Assembly (NCBI GenBank): GCA_951813015.1 | Contig: CATOTG010000002.1 | Coordinates: 577,066-641,065 of the forward strand | DNA length: 64,000 nucleotides | Source of the DNA: an uncultured Thermoanaerobaculia bacterium | GTDB taxonomy: Bacteria; Acidobacteriota; Thermoanaerobaculia; Multivoradales; Multivoraceae | Direction: 5' to 3' | Part shown: positions 35,197-43,755 of the stretch, piece by piece | Layout of the letters: each line of letters opens with the position of its first letter | Numbering within the stretch: the stretch's first letter is position 1 | Translations under genes and position numbers: made by a program | The notes under the pieces: model-generated | Seen by the model: the letters and a program-made list of their open reading frames with translations, nothing else | Databases searched by the model: none | Told to the model about the DNA's origin: nothing

Positions 35197-35210
35197 CTGT
35201 TATATAACAG
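35197..35210. promoter_or_regulatory. Perfect 14 bp AT-rich palindrome just upstream of ugd
   Basis: CTGTTATATAACAG is its own reverse complement and is an AT island in GC-rich DNA, ending 5 bp before the GTG start. It is nested in a wider dyad: CTCACT at 35193-35198 and AGTGAG at 35215-35220, the latter spanning the start codon. It contains a good -10-like TATATA. No ribosome-binding site precedes the GTG, so a nearly leaderless transcript starting by the palindrome is plausible. Confidence 0.6.
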
Positions 35211-35215
35211 CGCGA

Positions 35216-36574
35216 GTGAGGATCTGCGTCGTCGGTTCCGGCTATGTCGGCCTGGTCACCGGAGCATGCCTGGCCGACTTCGGCATGGATGTCGTCTGCG
35301 TCGACCAGGACGAGGCGAAGATCACCCAGCTGCAGGCGGGCGGTATTCCAATCTACGAACCGGGGCTTTCGACCCTGGTCGCGAAGAACGTGGAAGCCGG
35401 GCGACTGAGCTTCACCACCGAGCCGGGGCCCGCCCTTGAAGCCGCGGCGGCCGTGTTCATCGCGGTCGGCACTCCGCCCCGCGAGGACGGCTCCTCGGAC
35501 CTGCGCTACGTGCGCGAAGTGGCCCAGGCGATCGGCGGGCGACTCAACAGCTACAAGGCGATCGTCACGAAGAGCACGGTGCCCGTGGGCACCGGCCGCA
35601 TGATCGAGAAGATCATCGGCCACGGCCGCACCTTCTCCGTCGTCAGCAATCCGGAGTTCCTTCGCGAGGGCTCGGCCATCGAGGACTTCATGCGCCCCGA
35701 CCGGCTGGTCATCGGCAGCCGCGACCAGCGCGCCATCGACATCATGCTCGAGATCTACTCGCCGCTGCGCGCCCGCGGCGTGCCCATCGTGGTCACCGAT
35801 GTCGAGACGGCGGAGATGATCAAGTACGCCTCGAACAGCTTCCTCGCCACCCGCATCTCCTTCATCAACGAAGTCGCCGAGCTGTGCGAACGCACCGGCG
35901 CCGACGTCCAGGTCGTGGCCAGGGGCATGGGCCTCGACAAGCGGATAGGGCCGCTGTTCCTGCGCCCCGGTCCGGGCTTCGGCGGCTCCTGCTTTCCGAA
36001 GGACACGCGCGCGATGGTCTCCATGGCCAGGGATGCCGGCGCCCGAGCCCGGATCGTCGAGGCCACGCTCGACGTCAACCGCCGCGTTCAGGAACGGATG
36101 CTGACCAAGATCGAGTCCGTGCTGGGCGCCCCCAGGGGCCGGACCGTCGCGATGCTCGGTCTTTCGTTCAAGCCCGACACGGACGACATCCGGGAATCGC
36201 CGGCCCTGTTCGTCCTGGATCGGCTTCTGTCCGGCGGTGCTGCCGTGCGGGCATACGATCCGGCAGCGATGGACAATGCCCGCCGCATTCGACCGGAAGC
36301 CGTGTACTGCGATGATCCCTACGAGGCCGCCGAGGGCGCCGACCTGCTGGCCATCCTCACCGAGTGGAACCAGTTCCGGGCGCTCGAGTTCGATCGTCTG
36401 CGCACGTTGCTGCGCGAGCCGTCGATCGTCGATCTCCGCAACCTCTACGAGCCGGAGCGAGTGGCCGCCGCCGGCTTCCGCTACGCGTCGCTCGGACGGA
36501 CCGACGCTTCGCCCGACGGCCCCCGACACGTCCTCGCGGCCGCTCCCGCCGCCGTGGGATCGGAGGCCTCGTGA
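35216..36574 (+). CDS. ugd: UDP-glucose 6-dehydrogenase
   Basis: 452 residues from GTG 35216. Rossmann motif [48 protein letters not shown] and the catalytic Cys in [14 protein letters not shown], then the C-terminal [14 protein letters not shown]. It oxidises UDP-glucose twice to UDP-glucuronate with NAD. Its stop overlaps the GTG of the decarboxylase gene (GTGA), making a UDP-glucuronate to UDP-xylose unit. Confidence 0.95.
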   Translation: MRICVVGSGYVGLVTGACLADFGMDVVCVDQDEAKITQLQAGGIPIYEPGLSTLVAKNVEAGRLSFTTEPGPALEAAAAVFIAVGTPPREDGSSDLRYVREVAQAIGGRLNSYKAIVTKSTVPVGTGRMIEKIIGHGRTFSVVSNPEFLREGSAIEDFMRPDRLVIGSRDQRAIDIMLEIYSPLRARGVPIVVTDVETAEMIKYASNSFLATRISFINEVAELCERTGADVQVVARGMGLDKRIGPLFLRPGPGFGGSCFPKDTRAMVSMARDAGARARIVEATLDVNRRVQERMLTKIESVLGAPRGRTVAMLGLSFKPDTDDIRESPALFVLDRLLSGGAAVRAYDPAAMDNARRIRPEAVYCDDPYEAAEGADLLAILTEWNQFRALEFDRLRTLLREPSIVDLRNLYEPERVAAAGFRYASLGRTDASPDGPRHVLAAAPAAVGSEAS

Positions 36575-37515
36575 ACCAGCCGCTCTCAGTCGTCACCGGC
36601 GGCGCCGGATTCATCGGCTCCCATCTCTGCTCCCGGCTGCTCGCCGAGGGTCACCAAGTCTACTGCGTCGACAACTTCATCACCGGCAGCCCGGCGAACA
36701 TCGAGCACCTGCTCGGCAACGAGCGCTTCACCCTGATCGAGCACGACGTCAGCAAGCCGGTATACGTCGGCCCCCATGTCGACAACGTCCTCCACTTCGC
36801 CTCGCCGGCGAGCCCGGTGGACTACCTCGAACTGCCGATTCAGACGCTGAAGGTCGGGTCGCTCGGCACCCACAACTCGCTTGGTCTGGCCAAGCACCAC
36901 GGCGCCCGCTACCTGCTCGCCTCCACCTCGGAGGTCTACGGTGACCCGCTGGTCCATCCGCAACCGGAGGCGTACTGGGGCAATGTGAACCCCGTCGGTC
37001 CGCGCGGGGTCTACGACGAGGCGAAGCGCTTCGCCGAAGCGATGGTCATGGCGTATCACCGCATTCACGACCTGGACACCCGGATCGTTCGAATCTTCAA
37101 CACCTACGGTCCGCGCATGCGGCTGCGCGACGGGCGCGTGGTACCGAACTTCATCCGCCAGGCCCTCTCCGGCAAACCCCTGACCGTGTACGGAGACGGC
37201 CAGCAGACCCGTTCCTTCTGCTACATCGACGATCTGGTCGAAGGTGTCTGGCGCCTGCTCAACTCGTCCGAGACGGACCCGGTCAACATCGGCAACCCGC
37301 GCGAAATGACCGTGCTGCAGTTCGCCCAGGTCATCCAGAGGCTGACCGACAGCGGCAGCGAGATCGAGTTCCAGTCGCTACCGGTCGACGACCCGAAGAC
37401 GCGGCAACCCGACATCGGCCGTGCCGCCCGTCTGCTCGACTGGCAGCCCCGGGTCGACCTGGAGACCGGCCTCGAGAAGACGATCCGGTACTTCGCGGAG
37501 CTGCTGGGCAGCTAG
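36571..37515 (+). CDS. UDP-glucuronate decarboxylase (UDP-xylose synthase)
   Basis: 314 residues from GTG 36571. Extended [16 protein letters not shown], then [14 protein letters not shown] (typical of UXS), [42 protein letters not shown] as the Tyr/Lys pair, [18 protein letters not shown]. It converts UDP-glucuronate to UDP-xylose. The coupling to ugd supports this over a generic epimerase. It would supply xylose for a surface glycan; no glycosyltransferase is adjacent. Confidence 0.92.
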   Translation: MNQPLSVVTGGAGFIGSHLCSRLLAEGHQVYCVDNFITGSPANIEHLLGNERFTLIEHDVSKPVYVGPHVDNVLHFASPASPVDYLELPIQTLKVGSLGTHNSLGLAKHHGARYLLASTSEVYGDPLVHPQPEAYWGNVNPVGPRGVYDEAKRFAEAMVMAYHRIHDLDTRIVRIFNTYGPRMRLRDGRVVPNFIRQALSGKPLTVYGDGQQTRSFCYIDDLVEGVWRLLNSSETDPVNIGNPREMTVLQFAQVIQRLTDSGSEIEFQSLPVDDPKTRQPDIGRAARLLDWQPRVDLETGLEKTIRYFAELLGS

Positions 37516-37593
37516 CAGCCCGGTCGGGGTTTGTAGAATCAGGAGATCTCCCGCACGCCAGCATCCGAAAAGGACAGAGCCTGAACGGAGGAG

Positions 37594-37923
37594 ATGTCCA
37601 TGAATCCGATCGCCTCCAGACCTTCGATTGCGTTCAGTGATTCCCGGTCCCGCAACCCGGTTCACCCGGTTCGCGTCAACGGCCCGGCCTTCGCCGGCAT
37701 CCTTGGCGGCGTTCTCGCCGCGGCAGTGCTCGCCGCGGCGAAGGACGGAGACCTCCTCCAGACCATCTTCGGACGCGGCGCCGAGGGGCGCCCCGACATC
37801 CGAAGGAACTACTACGTTCCGGCAACGGCCGTCCAACAGACGACCCCGGTTCGCCAGAGCCAGCAACGATGGAGGCGGCTTCGAACATCGCCGATGCCGC
37901 CACCAGCAAGGAGACACTCATGA
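37594..37923 (+). CDS. Small membrane-anchored protein of unknown function
   Basis: 109 residues, start ATG 37594 after GAACGGAGG (a second ATG two codons on). One hydrophobic segment (FAGILGGVLAAAVLAAA, about residues 33-49) divides a Ser/Pro/Arg lead from a basic C-terminal part. No family recognised. The stop overlaps the next start by ATGA, which supports it being translated. Confidence 0.5.
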   Translation: MSMNPIASRPSIAFSDSRSRNPVHPVRVNGPAFAGILGGVLAAAVLAAAKDGDLLQTIFGRGAEGRPDIRRNYYVPATAVQQTTPVRQSQQRWRRLRTSPMPPPARRHS

Positions 37924-38498
37924 GAAGACCAGTCCACACCCGCCCCACGTCGACCGGCCGCCGGGCTCGAGCGGCCGCGGCGTTCACGGCGCCCCTCGTG
38001 GCCGCCTCGCTGGTGATCGCAGCGTTCGCGGCCGCGCCGCTCTTGGCCGCGAACCCCGATTTCGCCGGCGTCTGGCAGCTCGACAACGAACGAAGCGACT
38101 CCCTGGCCCCGGGCCGCGCCGGCCGCGAACGGCCGAACACGCTCGACCTCGAGCTCGACATCGCCCTGACCGGGGAAGACCTGGTCATGAACTACACGAT
38201 GCGGAACGAGAGCCTCCCGGCGCCGGTCCAGTTCACCCAGCACCTCGTCACCGACGGGAAGCCCGCGGAGATGCCCGATTTCCAGGGCGGCACGCGCACG
38301 GCCCGCGTGAAGTGGCGCAAGGACAAGCTCTCCGTCTCGTACACGAGAGTCACACCGTTCGGCGACCTCGACATCACGGAGACCTGGCAACTGTCCAAGG
38401 ACGGAAGCGAACTGCAGGTGAAGCTGCACACCCGCACTCAGTCCCCCCGTCCGGACATCCGCAATCTGATCTACGTTCGCGCGACGAACGTTCAATAG
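37920..38498 (+). CDS. Secreted lipocalin-like beta protein
   Basis: 192 residues from ATG 37920, with AAGGAGA just upstream. A signal peptide (AAAFTAPLVAASLVIAAFAA, ending near LLAA) is followed by NPDFAGVWQLDNERSD, a common opening of small secreted beta-barrel proteins of acidobacteria and planctomycetes. Alternating strands then continue to the end (LSVSYTRVTPFGDLDITETW). No catalytic residues are apparent. Coupled to the preceding 109-residue gene. Confidence 0.65.
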   Translation: MRRPVHTRPTSTGRRARAAAAFTAPLVAASLVIAAFAAAPLLAANPDFAGVWQLDNERSDSLAPGRAGRERPNTLDLELDIALTGEDLVMNYTMRNESLPAPVQFTQHLVTDGKPAEMPDFQGGTRTARVKWRKDKLSVSYTRVTPFGDLDITETWQLSKDGSELQVKLHTRTQSPRPDIRNLIYVRATNVQ

Positions 38499-38584
38499 AA
38501 CCAACGTTCAATCGAGCCGCCAACGGTTCAACGGAAACCGACCTGGCGGTCAATCGAGCCGACCTGGAACAAGGAGAAAGACCG

Positions 38585-39631
38585 ATGCGGACAGCGATCG
38601 GCATAGGCAGCGCCTACGCCTCCGGAACGAACTGGGACACCCTGACGGAGTACGTCGTCGAGGCGGACCGCATGGGCATCGACGACGTCTGGTCGGCCGA
38701 GGCCTGGGGCACCGACGCGGTGACCCCGCTCGCCTACCTCGCCGCGCGCACGGAGCGCATTCGCCTCGGCGCCGGCATCATGCAGATCTCGGCGCGGGCG
38801 CCTTCGATGACCGCGATGACCGCGATGTCCCTCGCCTCGATGTCGAACGACCGGTTCGTCCTCGGCCTCGGCGTCAGCGGACCCCAGGTAGTCGAAGGGC
38901 TCCACGGCGCCGCCTTCGCAAAACCCCTCGGGCGCCTCCGGGAGTACGTCGACATCCTGAAGATCGCCCTCTCGGGCGAGAAGATCGCCTACGACGGCGA
39001 GCACTACACCCTGCCCCGACCGGGCGGGGAGGGCAAGGCGATCCGCATGTCGCAGCCTCCGCGCCCGCAACTGCCGATCTACCTGGCGACGCTGGGGCCG
39101 AAGTCGCTCGAGTTCACGGGCGAGGTCGCCGACGGCTGGCTCGGCACCTCCTTCATTCCGGAACACGGGGACGCCTTCTTTCCCGCGATGCAGGCCGGGG
39201 CAGAGCGTGCCGGCCGCAGCCTCGACGACATCGACGTTCAGGTCGGCGGCGAAGTCGAGTTCGGCGACGACCTGGAGCGAATGGCCGCCCGCCGCAAGCC
39301 GGCCATGGCCTTCACCCTGGGGGCGATGGGCTCGGCGCGGACGAACTTCTACAACGACGCCTACCGCCGCGCCGGGTTCGTCGAGGCGGCCCGTGAGGTG
39401 CAGGCCCTGTGGCTCGCCCGCAAGCGGGACGAGGCCGCCGCGCGGGTGCCCGACGAGATGGTGCTCGGCAACACGCTGATTGGCGACGAAGCCCGCATCC
39501 GCGACCGCATCCGCGCCTACCGGGACGCCGGCGTGACGACGCTGCGCCTCAGCCCGGCCGGCGCCACGGTGCGCGAACGCCTCGACACCCTCGGTCGGGT
39601 GCTCGAGTTGATCCGCCAGGAGGCGCCGTGA
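38585..39631 (+). CDS. LLM class flavin (F420-like) oxidoreductase
   Basis: 348 residues from ATG 38585 (AAGGAGAAAG upstream). Luciferase-like TIM barrel: EYVVEADRMGIDDVWSAEAW, TERIRLGAGIMQISARAP, SNDRFVLGLGVSGPQVVEGL, LPIYLATLGPKSLEFTGEVA, GWLGTSF. Members use FMN or F420 to reduce or oxygenate diverse substrates. No F420 synthesis genes are in the window. The 86 bp before it carry short ACGTTCAAT repeats. Confidence 0.88.
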   Translation: MRTAIGIGSAYASGTNWDTLTEYVVEADRMGIDDVWSAEAWGTDAVTPLAYLAARTERIRLGAGIMQISARAPSMTAMTAMSLASMSNDRFVLGLGVSGPQVVEGLHGAAFAKPLGRLREYVDILKIALSGEKIAYDGEHYTLPRPGGEGKAIRMSQPPRPQLPIYLATLGPKSLEFTGEVADGWLGTSFIPEHGDAFFPAMQAGAERAGRSLDDIDVQVGGEVEFGDDLERMAARRKPAMAFTLGAMGSARTNFYNDAYRRAGFVEAAREVQALWLARKRDEAAARVPDEMVLGNTLIGDEARIRDRIRAYRDAGVTTLRLSPAGATVRERLDTLGRVLELIRQEAP

Positions 39632-39653
39632 TCGGCCTGGCGGCATCTCTTAC

Positions 39654-40334
39654 GTGAGCTTCCCGGCGCGGCACGGCCCGGAACTCCACGCCCACGCCGA
39701 ACGCAACCTGCTGCGCTTCGAGCGGCGAGAGCTCGATCCCGAGGCCGCCGCGGCGCGCGCGGCGGAGGCATCCGGGCGCACCGGCGCCGTCGCGGCCAAC
39801 GCGCATGCCGCGGTCGCGATCACCCTGCTGCCGGACGAGGGCGGCCGCGGCTGCTTCCTGCTCACGCGCCGCTCCCTCAGGTTGCGCCGTCACCGCGGCC
39901 AGTGGGCACTTCCGGGCGGCCGGATCGATGAAGCGGAGACCCCGGAGGAGGCGGCGCTGCGCGAACTTCACGAAGAGGTCGGCCTGGACCTCGATTCCTC
40001 CGCGCTGCTTGGCCGGCTCGACGACTTCGGTACCCGCTCCGGCTTCGTCATCACGCCGGTGGTCTTCTGGTGCAGCGAGTACCGCAAGCTGCAGCCGAAC
40101 CCGGACGAGGTCTACCGCGCCTACCGCATCCCGCTGATCGACCTCGACCGGCCCGACGTGCCGGTGCTGCGGGAGATTCCCGAGAGCGAGAACCCCGTGC
40201 TCTCGATGCCGATTCGCGGCGGCCTCGTCCATGCTCCCACGGCGGCGATCGTCTACCAGATGCTCGAGGTCGTCCTGCGCGGCAACGACGTCCGGGTCGC
40301 CCACTACGAGCAGCCGGTCTTCGCCTGGCGATGA
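39654..40334 (+). CDS. NUDIX hydrolase, CoA-diphosphatase-like
   Basis: 226 residues from GTG 39654. The NUDIX box reads GGRIDEAETPEEAALRELHE followed by EVGL, with all the Glu ligands. An upstream LLTRRSLRLRRHRGQWALPG matches the CoA pyrophosphatase group (NUDT7/8-like), which cleave CoA to phosphopantetheine. Coupled by ATGA to the following CoA-transferase, a sensible CoA-related neighbour. Confidence 0.85.
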   Translation: MSFPARHGPELHAHAERNLLRFERRELDPEAAAARAAEASGRTGAVAANAHAAVAITLLPDEGGRGCFLLTRRSLRLRRHRGQWALPGGRIDEAETPEEAALRELHEEVGLDLDSSALLGRLDDFGTRSGFVITPVVFWCSEYRKLQPNPDEVYRAYRIPLIDLDRPDVPVLREIPESENPVLSMPIRGGLVHAPTAAIVYQMLEVVLRGNDVRVAHYEQPVFAWR

Positions 40335-41464
40335 CCGTCCACCGCCCCCTTGACGGTCTGCTCGTCGTTGCGATCGAGCAGGCGGTCGCGGCGCCTCTGG
40401 CGACCTGCCGGCTGGCGGATGCCGGCGCCCGGGTGATCAAGGTCGAACGCGACGGCGGCGACTTCGCCCGCGGCTACGACGGAACGGGCGGCGTCTCGGC
40501 CTACTTCGCCTGGCTGAACCGGGGCAAGGAGTCCATCGTTCTAGACATCAAGGACGCGAAGGACCGCACCCTGCTCGAACGGATGGTCGAACGCGCGGAC
40601 GTGTTCATTCAAAACCTCGCTCCGGGTGCGGCCAGGCGCGCCGGCTTCGGATCGAAGGACCTCCGGAAGCGCCATCCGCGACTGATCGCCTGCGACATCT
40701 CGGGCTACGGCGAGGACGGCCCCTACCGATCGATGCGCGCCTACGATCTGCTCGTTCAGGCCGAGAGCGGCGTCGCCTCGATCACCGGGTCGCCGGCGGA
40801 GCCCGGTCGGGTCGGCGTGTCCATCTGCGACTTCGCCACCGGCATCTACGCGTACTCCGCCATCCTCGAAGCCCTGATCGAGCGCGGCCTCACCGGAGCT
40901 GGCCGATCTATCGAGGCCACCCTCTTCCACACGATGGCGGACTGGATGGCGGTTCCCCTGCTGCGCTTCGAGCAGCAGGGGCTCGAGTGGCCGCGGGTCG
41001 GCCTCGGCCATCCGACGATCGTGCCCTATGGCATTTTCCAGCTCGGTGACGGCGATTCCGTCCTGATCGGAGTCCAGAACGACCGTGAGTTCGTGCGGTT
41101 GTGCAACGACGTGCTCGACCAGCCGGAACTGGCCGAGACCTACCCGCGGAACGCGGACCGCGCGGACGGCCGCGCCGCCGTCGAAGCCGCGATCGCCGAA
41201 GTGTTTCGGCGCCACGACCGGGAGTCGATCCGCGAGGTCCTCGATCGCGCCCGGATCGCGTACGGCTTCCTGAACGACGTCGCCGCCCTGTCGCGGCATC
41301 CACAACTCCGCCGGGCCAGGCAACCGCTCCCCGACGGCGCCGAGATCGACATGGTCGCCCCCGCGGTCGCACCCAACGAGCCGGGACGACGCCTGCCTCC
41401 GGTTCCCGAACTCGACCAGCACGGCGCCGCGATTCGGGCCGAGTTTCGTCGGTGCGCCCGCTGA
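40331..41464 (+). CDS. CaiB/BaiF family CoA-transferase (first of two)
   Basis: 377 residues from ATG 40331, overlapping the NUDIX stop. Class III CoA-transferase features: LATCRLADAGARVIKVERDG, LNRGKESIVLDIKD, FIQNLAPGAARRAGFG, ACDISGYGEDGPYRSMRAYD and the catalytic Asp region AYDLLVQAESGVASITG. It moves CoA between carboxylic acids through an Asp-CoA thioester. Its last five codons and stop lie inside a hairpin of the dispersed repeat (copy D): the TGA is in the hairpin loop. Confidence 0.9.
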   Translation: MTVHRPLDGLLVVAIEQAVAAPLATCRLADAGARVIKVERDGGDFARGYDGTGGVSAYFAWLNRGKESIVLDIKDAKDRTLLERMVERADVFIQNLAPGAARRAGFGSKDLRKRHPRLIACDISGYGEDGPYRSMRAYDLLVQAESGVASITGSPAEPGRVGVSICDFATGIYAYSAILEALIERGLTGAGRSIEATLFHTMADWMAVPLLRFEQQGLEWPRVGLGHPTIVPYGIFQLGDGDSVLIGVQNDREFVRLCNDVLDQPELAETYPRNADRADGRAAVEAAIAEVFRRHDRESIREVLDRARIAYGFLNDVAALSRHPQLRRARQPLPDGAEIDMVAPAVAPNEPGRRLPPVPELDQHGAAIRAEFRRCAR

Positions 41465-41520
41465 CGGGCGCACCGCCGGTTCGCCCCTTGCTCGTGTCCT
41501 CGCAAGACGGGGTGGCGCGC
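41451..41520 (+). repeat. Dispersed hairpin element, copy D, overlapping a stop codon
   Basis: Perfect 10 bp stem GGTGCGCCCG (41451-41460) / CGGGCGCACC (41465-41474) with loop CTGA holding the stop of the CoA-transferase. Compared with copies A and C, the outer pair is G-C instead of C-G, a compensatory change. A second, imperfect hairpin follows (TTGC at 41488-41491 pairing with GCAA at 41502-41505, with CCCC/GGGG outside it), and the block ends in GGGTGGCGCG. Confidence 0.7.
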
Positions 41521-41602
41521 GGATAGCCCGACGCCTTTCAGCCAAGTCCGTGGGCCTGTGGACTGGCGGGCGCCACGGCCTCGAAGGTAGAGTGCGCGGG
41601 TC

Positions 41603-42580
41603 GTGCGCTGGCTGCACTACTACCTCCGGCTGCTGGCCGCGGCGTCCCTGCTGCTGATCGCGGCGGGCGGTCTCGTCACGAGCACCGACTCGGGGCTGGC
41701 GGTCCCGGACTGGCCGAACACGTACGGCTACTTCATGTTCTCCTTCCCGTTCTCGAAGATGGTGGGCGGCATCCTCTACGAGCACGGTCACCGCCTGATC
41801 GCGAGCGTGGTCGGCCTGCTCACGATCGGCCTGGCGGCCTGGGCCACCCGCGTCGAGGGCCGCGCCTGGGTGCGCCGCCTTGCCTGGGGCGCGCTGGCCG
41901 CGGTCGTCGCCCAAGGTCTGCTCGGCGGCATCACGGTGATCTACCTGCTGCCCAAACCGATCTCGATCAGCCATGCGGGGCTGGCTCAGCTCTTCTTCGC
42001 TTTGATCGTAAGCCTCGGCGTGTTCACTTCGACGGGCTGGCGGACTCGCTACGGACGCGCCCAACCGCTCGACGACCGGATCCTGGGCCGCTTCGCCGTG
42101 ATCGTCCCGGCCTGCGTCTACGGCCAGATCCTGCTCGGCGCGACGATGCGCCACAACGATGCGGGGCTGGCGATTCCCGACTTTCCGCTCGCCTTCGGGC
42201 GACTCCTGCCTCCCGACTGGAGCCTCGGGATCGGTCTCCACTTCGCCCATCGGCTGGGCGCGGCAGCCGTGACGGCCGCCGCCGTCGCGCTGATTGTGCG
42301 GGTGTTCTCCCGTCACCGAAACCGGCCTGAACTCACCCGCCCCGCAATGCTCCTGGGCGCTGTCCTGCTGACTCAGATCGGCCTGGGCGCATGGACCGTC
42401 TGGAGCGGTCTGCAGGTCCACATCAACACGGCGCATGTGGCCACCGGCGGTCTCCTGTGGGTCATCTCCGTCGCTTTGGCCCTGCGCGTCCACCGCGCCT
42501 GGTTCGGCGACGAGGAATCCATCCGGGCGGCGGACGTCGTGGTCAACGCCGCCGGAGCGCCGCGGCAGGCGCGAGCGTGA
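41603..42580 (+). CDS. ctaA: Heme A synthase (COX15/CtaA)
   Basis: 325 residues from GTG 41603. Eight hydrophobic segments with four conserved His positions: EHGHRLIASVVG, ISHAGLAQLF, LHFAHRLGAAA and HINTAHVATG. The opening GGLVTSTDSGLAVPDWPNTY is diagnostic. It hydroxylates heme O to heme A in the inner membrane for an aa3-type oxidase. It overlaps ctaB (GTGA). Confidence 0.93.
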   Translation: MRWLHYYLRLLAAASLLLIAAGGLVTSTDSGLAVPDWPNTYGYFMFSFPFSKMVGGILYEHGHRLIASVVGLLTIGLAAWATRVEGRAWVRRLAWGALAAVVAQGLLGGITVIYLLPKPISISHAGLAQLFFALIVSLGVFTSTGWRTRYGRAQPLDDRILGRFAVIVPACVYGQILLGATMRHNDAGLAIPDFPLAFGRLLPPDWSLGIGLHFAHRLGAAAVTAAAVALIVRVFSRHRNRPELTRPAMLLGAVLLTQIGLGAWTVWSGLQVHINTAHVATGGLLWVISVALALRVHRAWFGDEESIRAADVVVNAAGAPRQARA

Positions 42581-43464
42581 CGCTCCCGGCCGCCACGGCT
42601 GCGCACCCGCGGCGCGGTTGGGTCCTGCTGGCGCTCACCAAGCCCAGGCTCAATACGCTGGCCGTCGCCACGGTCGGCATCGGCTACTACCTCGGGGCGC
42701 CGCAACTCGACCTTGCCGTGCTGCTCTGCGTCCTCGCGGGCTCAGCACTCGTCGCCGGCGGCGGCGCCGCCTTCAACCAGGTCGCGGAACGCGATCTGGA
42801 CGCGCTGATGGTGCGTACCCGGTCCCGTCCACTGCCGCTCGGCGGCATCACGCCGGCGGGAGGCCTGATCTTCGCCACGATCCTGAGCGTGACGGGTCTG
42901 GCCCTGCTCGCGTTCGGAGTCAACCTGCTCGCAACCTGTGTCGCCCTGGTGACCCTGGTCAGCTATGCCTGGATCTACACCCCGATGAAGCGTCACACGA
43001 CCTGGGCGGTCATCGTCGGCGCCGTACCTGGCGGCTTGCCGCCCGTCATCGGATGGGCCGCCGCCCGCGGCGCCCTGACCGTGGAAGCCTGGCTGCTGTT
43101 CGCCATCGTCTTCGCCTGGCAGCTGCCCCACTTTCATTCCCTCGCCTGGCTCTACCGCGACGACTACGCCCGCGCCGGCTTCAAGGTCCTGTCGGCAGCC
43201 GACCCGGACGGACGCCGCACCGCGGCGCACTCCCTCCTCTGGGCCCTGGTCCTCGTCGGCGCGTGCCTGCTCGCCGCGGTCGTCGGCCTGACCCCGCCTG
43301 CCTTCGCAGTCGCTGCCGCCGGCTTCAGCGCGGCCTTCGTTGTCATCGCGGTTCTCTTCGCGAGGGAGCGGAGCGACGCCCGCGCCCGAACGCTCTTTCT
43401 GGGTTCCCTGATCGTGCTGCCATTGATCTGGGTTGCCTTGGTCGCAGGCCACGCCAATCTCTGA
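42577..43464 (+). CDS. ctaB: Protoheme IX farnesyltransferase (heme O synthase)
   Basis: 295 residues from GTG 42577. A UbiA-type prenyltransferase with the Asp-rich motif FNQVAERDLDALMVRTRSRP, and the second conserved loop FAWQLPHFHSLAWLYRDDYA. About nine membrane segments. It transfers farnesyl to heme B, giving heme O for CtaA. No oxidase subunits follow; the next 290 bp are non-coding. Confidence 0.93.
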   Translation: MTLPAATAAHPRRGWVLLALTKPRLNTLAVATVGIGYYLGAPQLDLAVLLCVLAGSALVAGGGAAFNQVAERDLDALMVRTRSRPLPLGGITPAGGLIFATILSVTGLALLAFGVNLLATCVALVTLVSYAWIYTPMKRHTTWAVIVGAVPGGLPPVIGWAAARGALTVEAWLLFAIVFAWQLPHFHSLAWLYRDDYARAGFKVLSAADPDGRRTAAHSLLWALVLVGACLLAAVVGLTPPAFAVAAAGFSAAFVVIAVLFARERSDARARTLFLGSLIVLPLIWVALVAGHANL

Positions 43465-43556
43465 AACCGTACTCCTGGCGTCCACGCGGCGCCGCCTACG
43501 TGTTCCCGGCGTGCTCGGCCTCATTCTCGGCGCCGACGTCCAGCCCGGTCGGGTCG

Positions 43557-43706
43557 GGAGGGGTCGGCGCCCAGGCGCCTCTGAACGAGCGACGCCCGAC
43601 GCCCTCACGGCAATCGACGCCCAACCGGAGCGAGTGAAGCGGAGTCAGCGCACACCCCTTCCATCTCCTCCCAAGCGCGAACGTCGCCTGGGCGCCAAAC
43701 CCCTCC
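43557..43706. repeat. Inverted repeat in the gap between ctaB and a convergent CoA-transferase
   Basis: GGAGGGGT (43557-43564) plus GGCGCCCAGGCG (43566-43577) is matched inversely by CGCCTGGGCGCC (43685-43696) plus ACCCCTCC (43699-43706). The loop is about 107 bp. No open frame in 43465-43755 looks coding. It may form a large bidirectional transcript-end structure or be an element remnant. Confidence 0.6.
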
Positions 43707-43755
43707 TGACCCAAAGACGGGCGGGTGCAGCCGACGCCCGCTCCGACGCCGGCGG

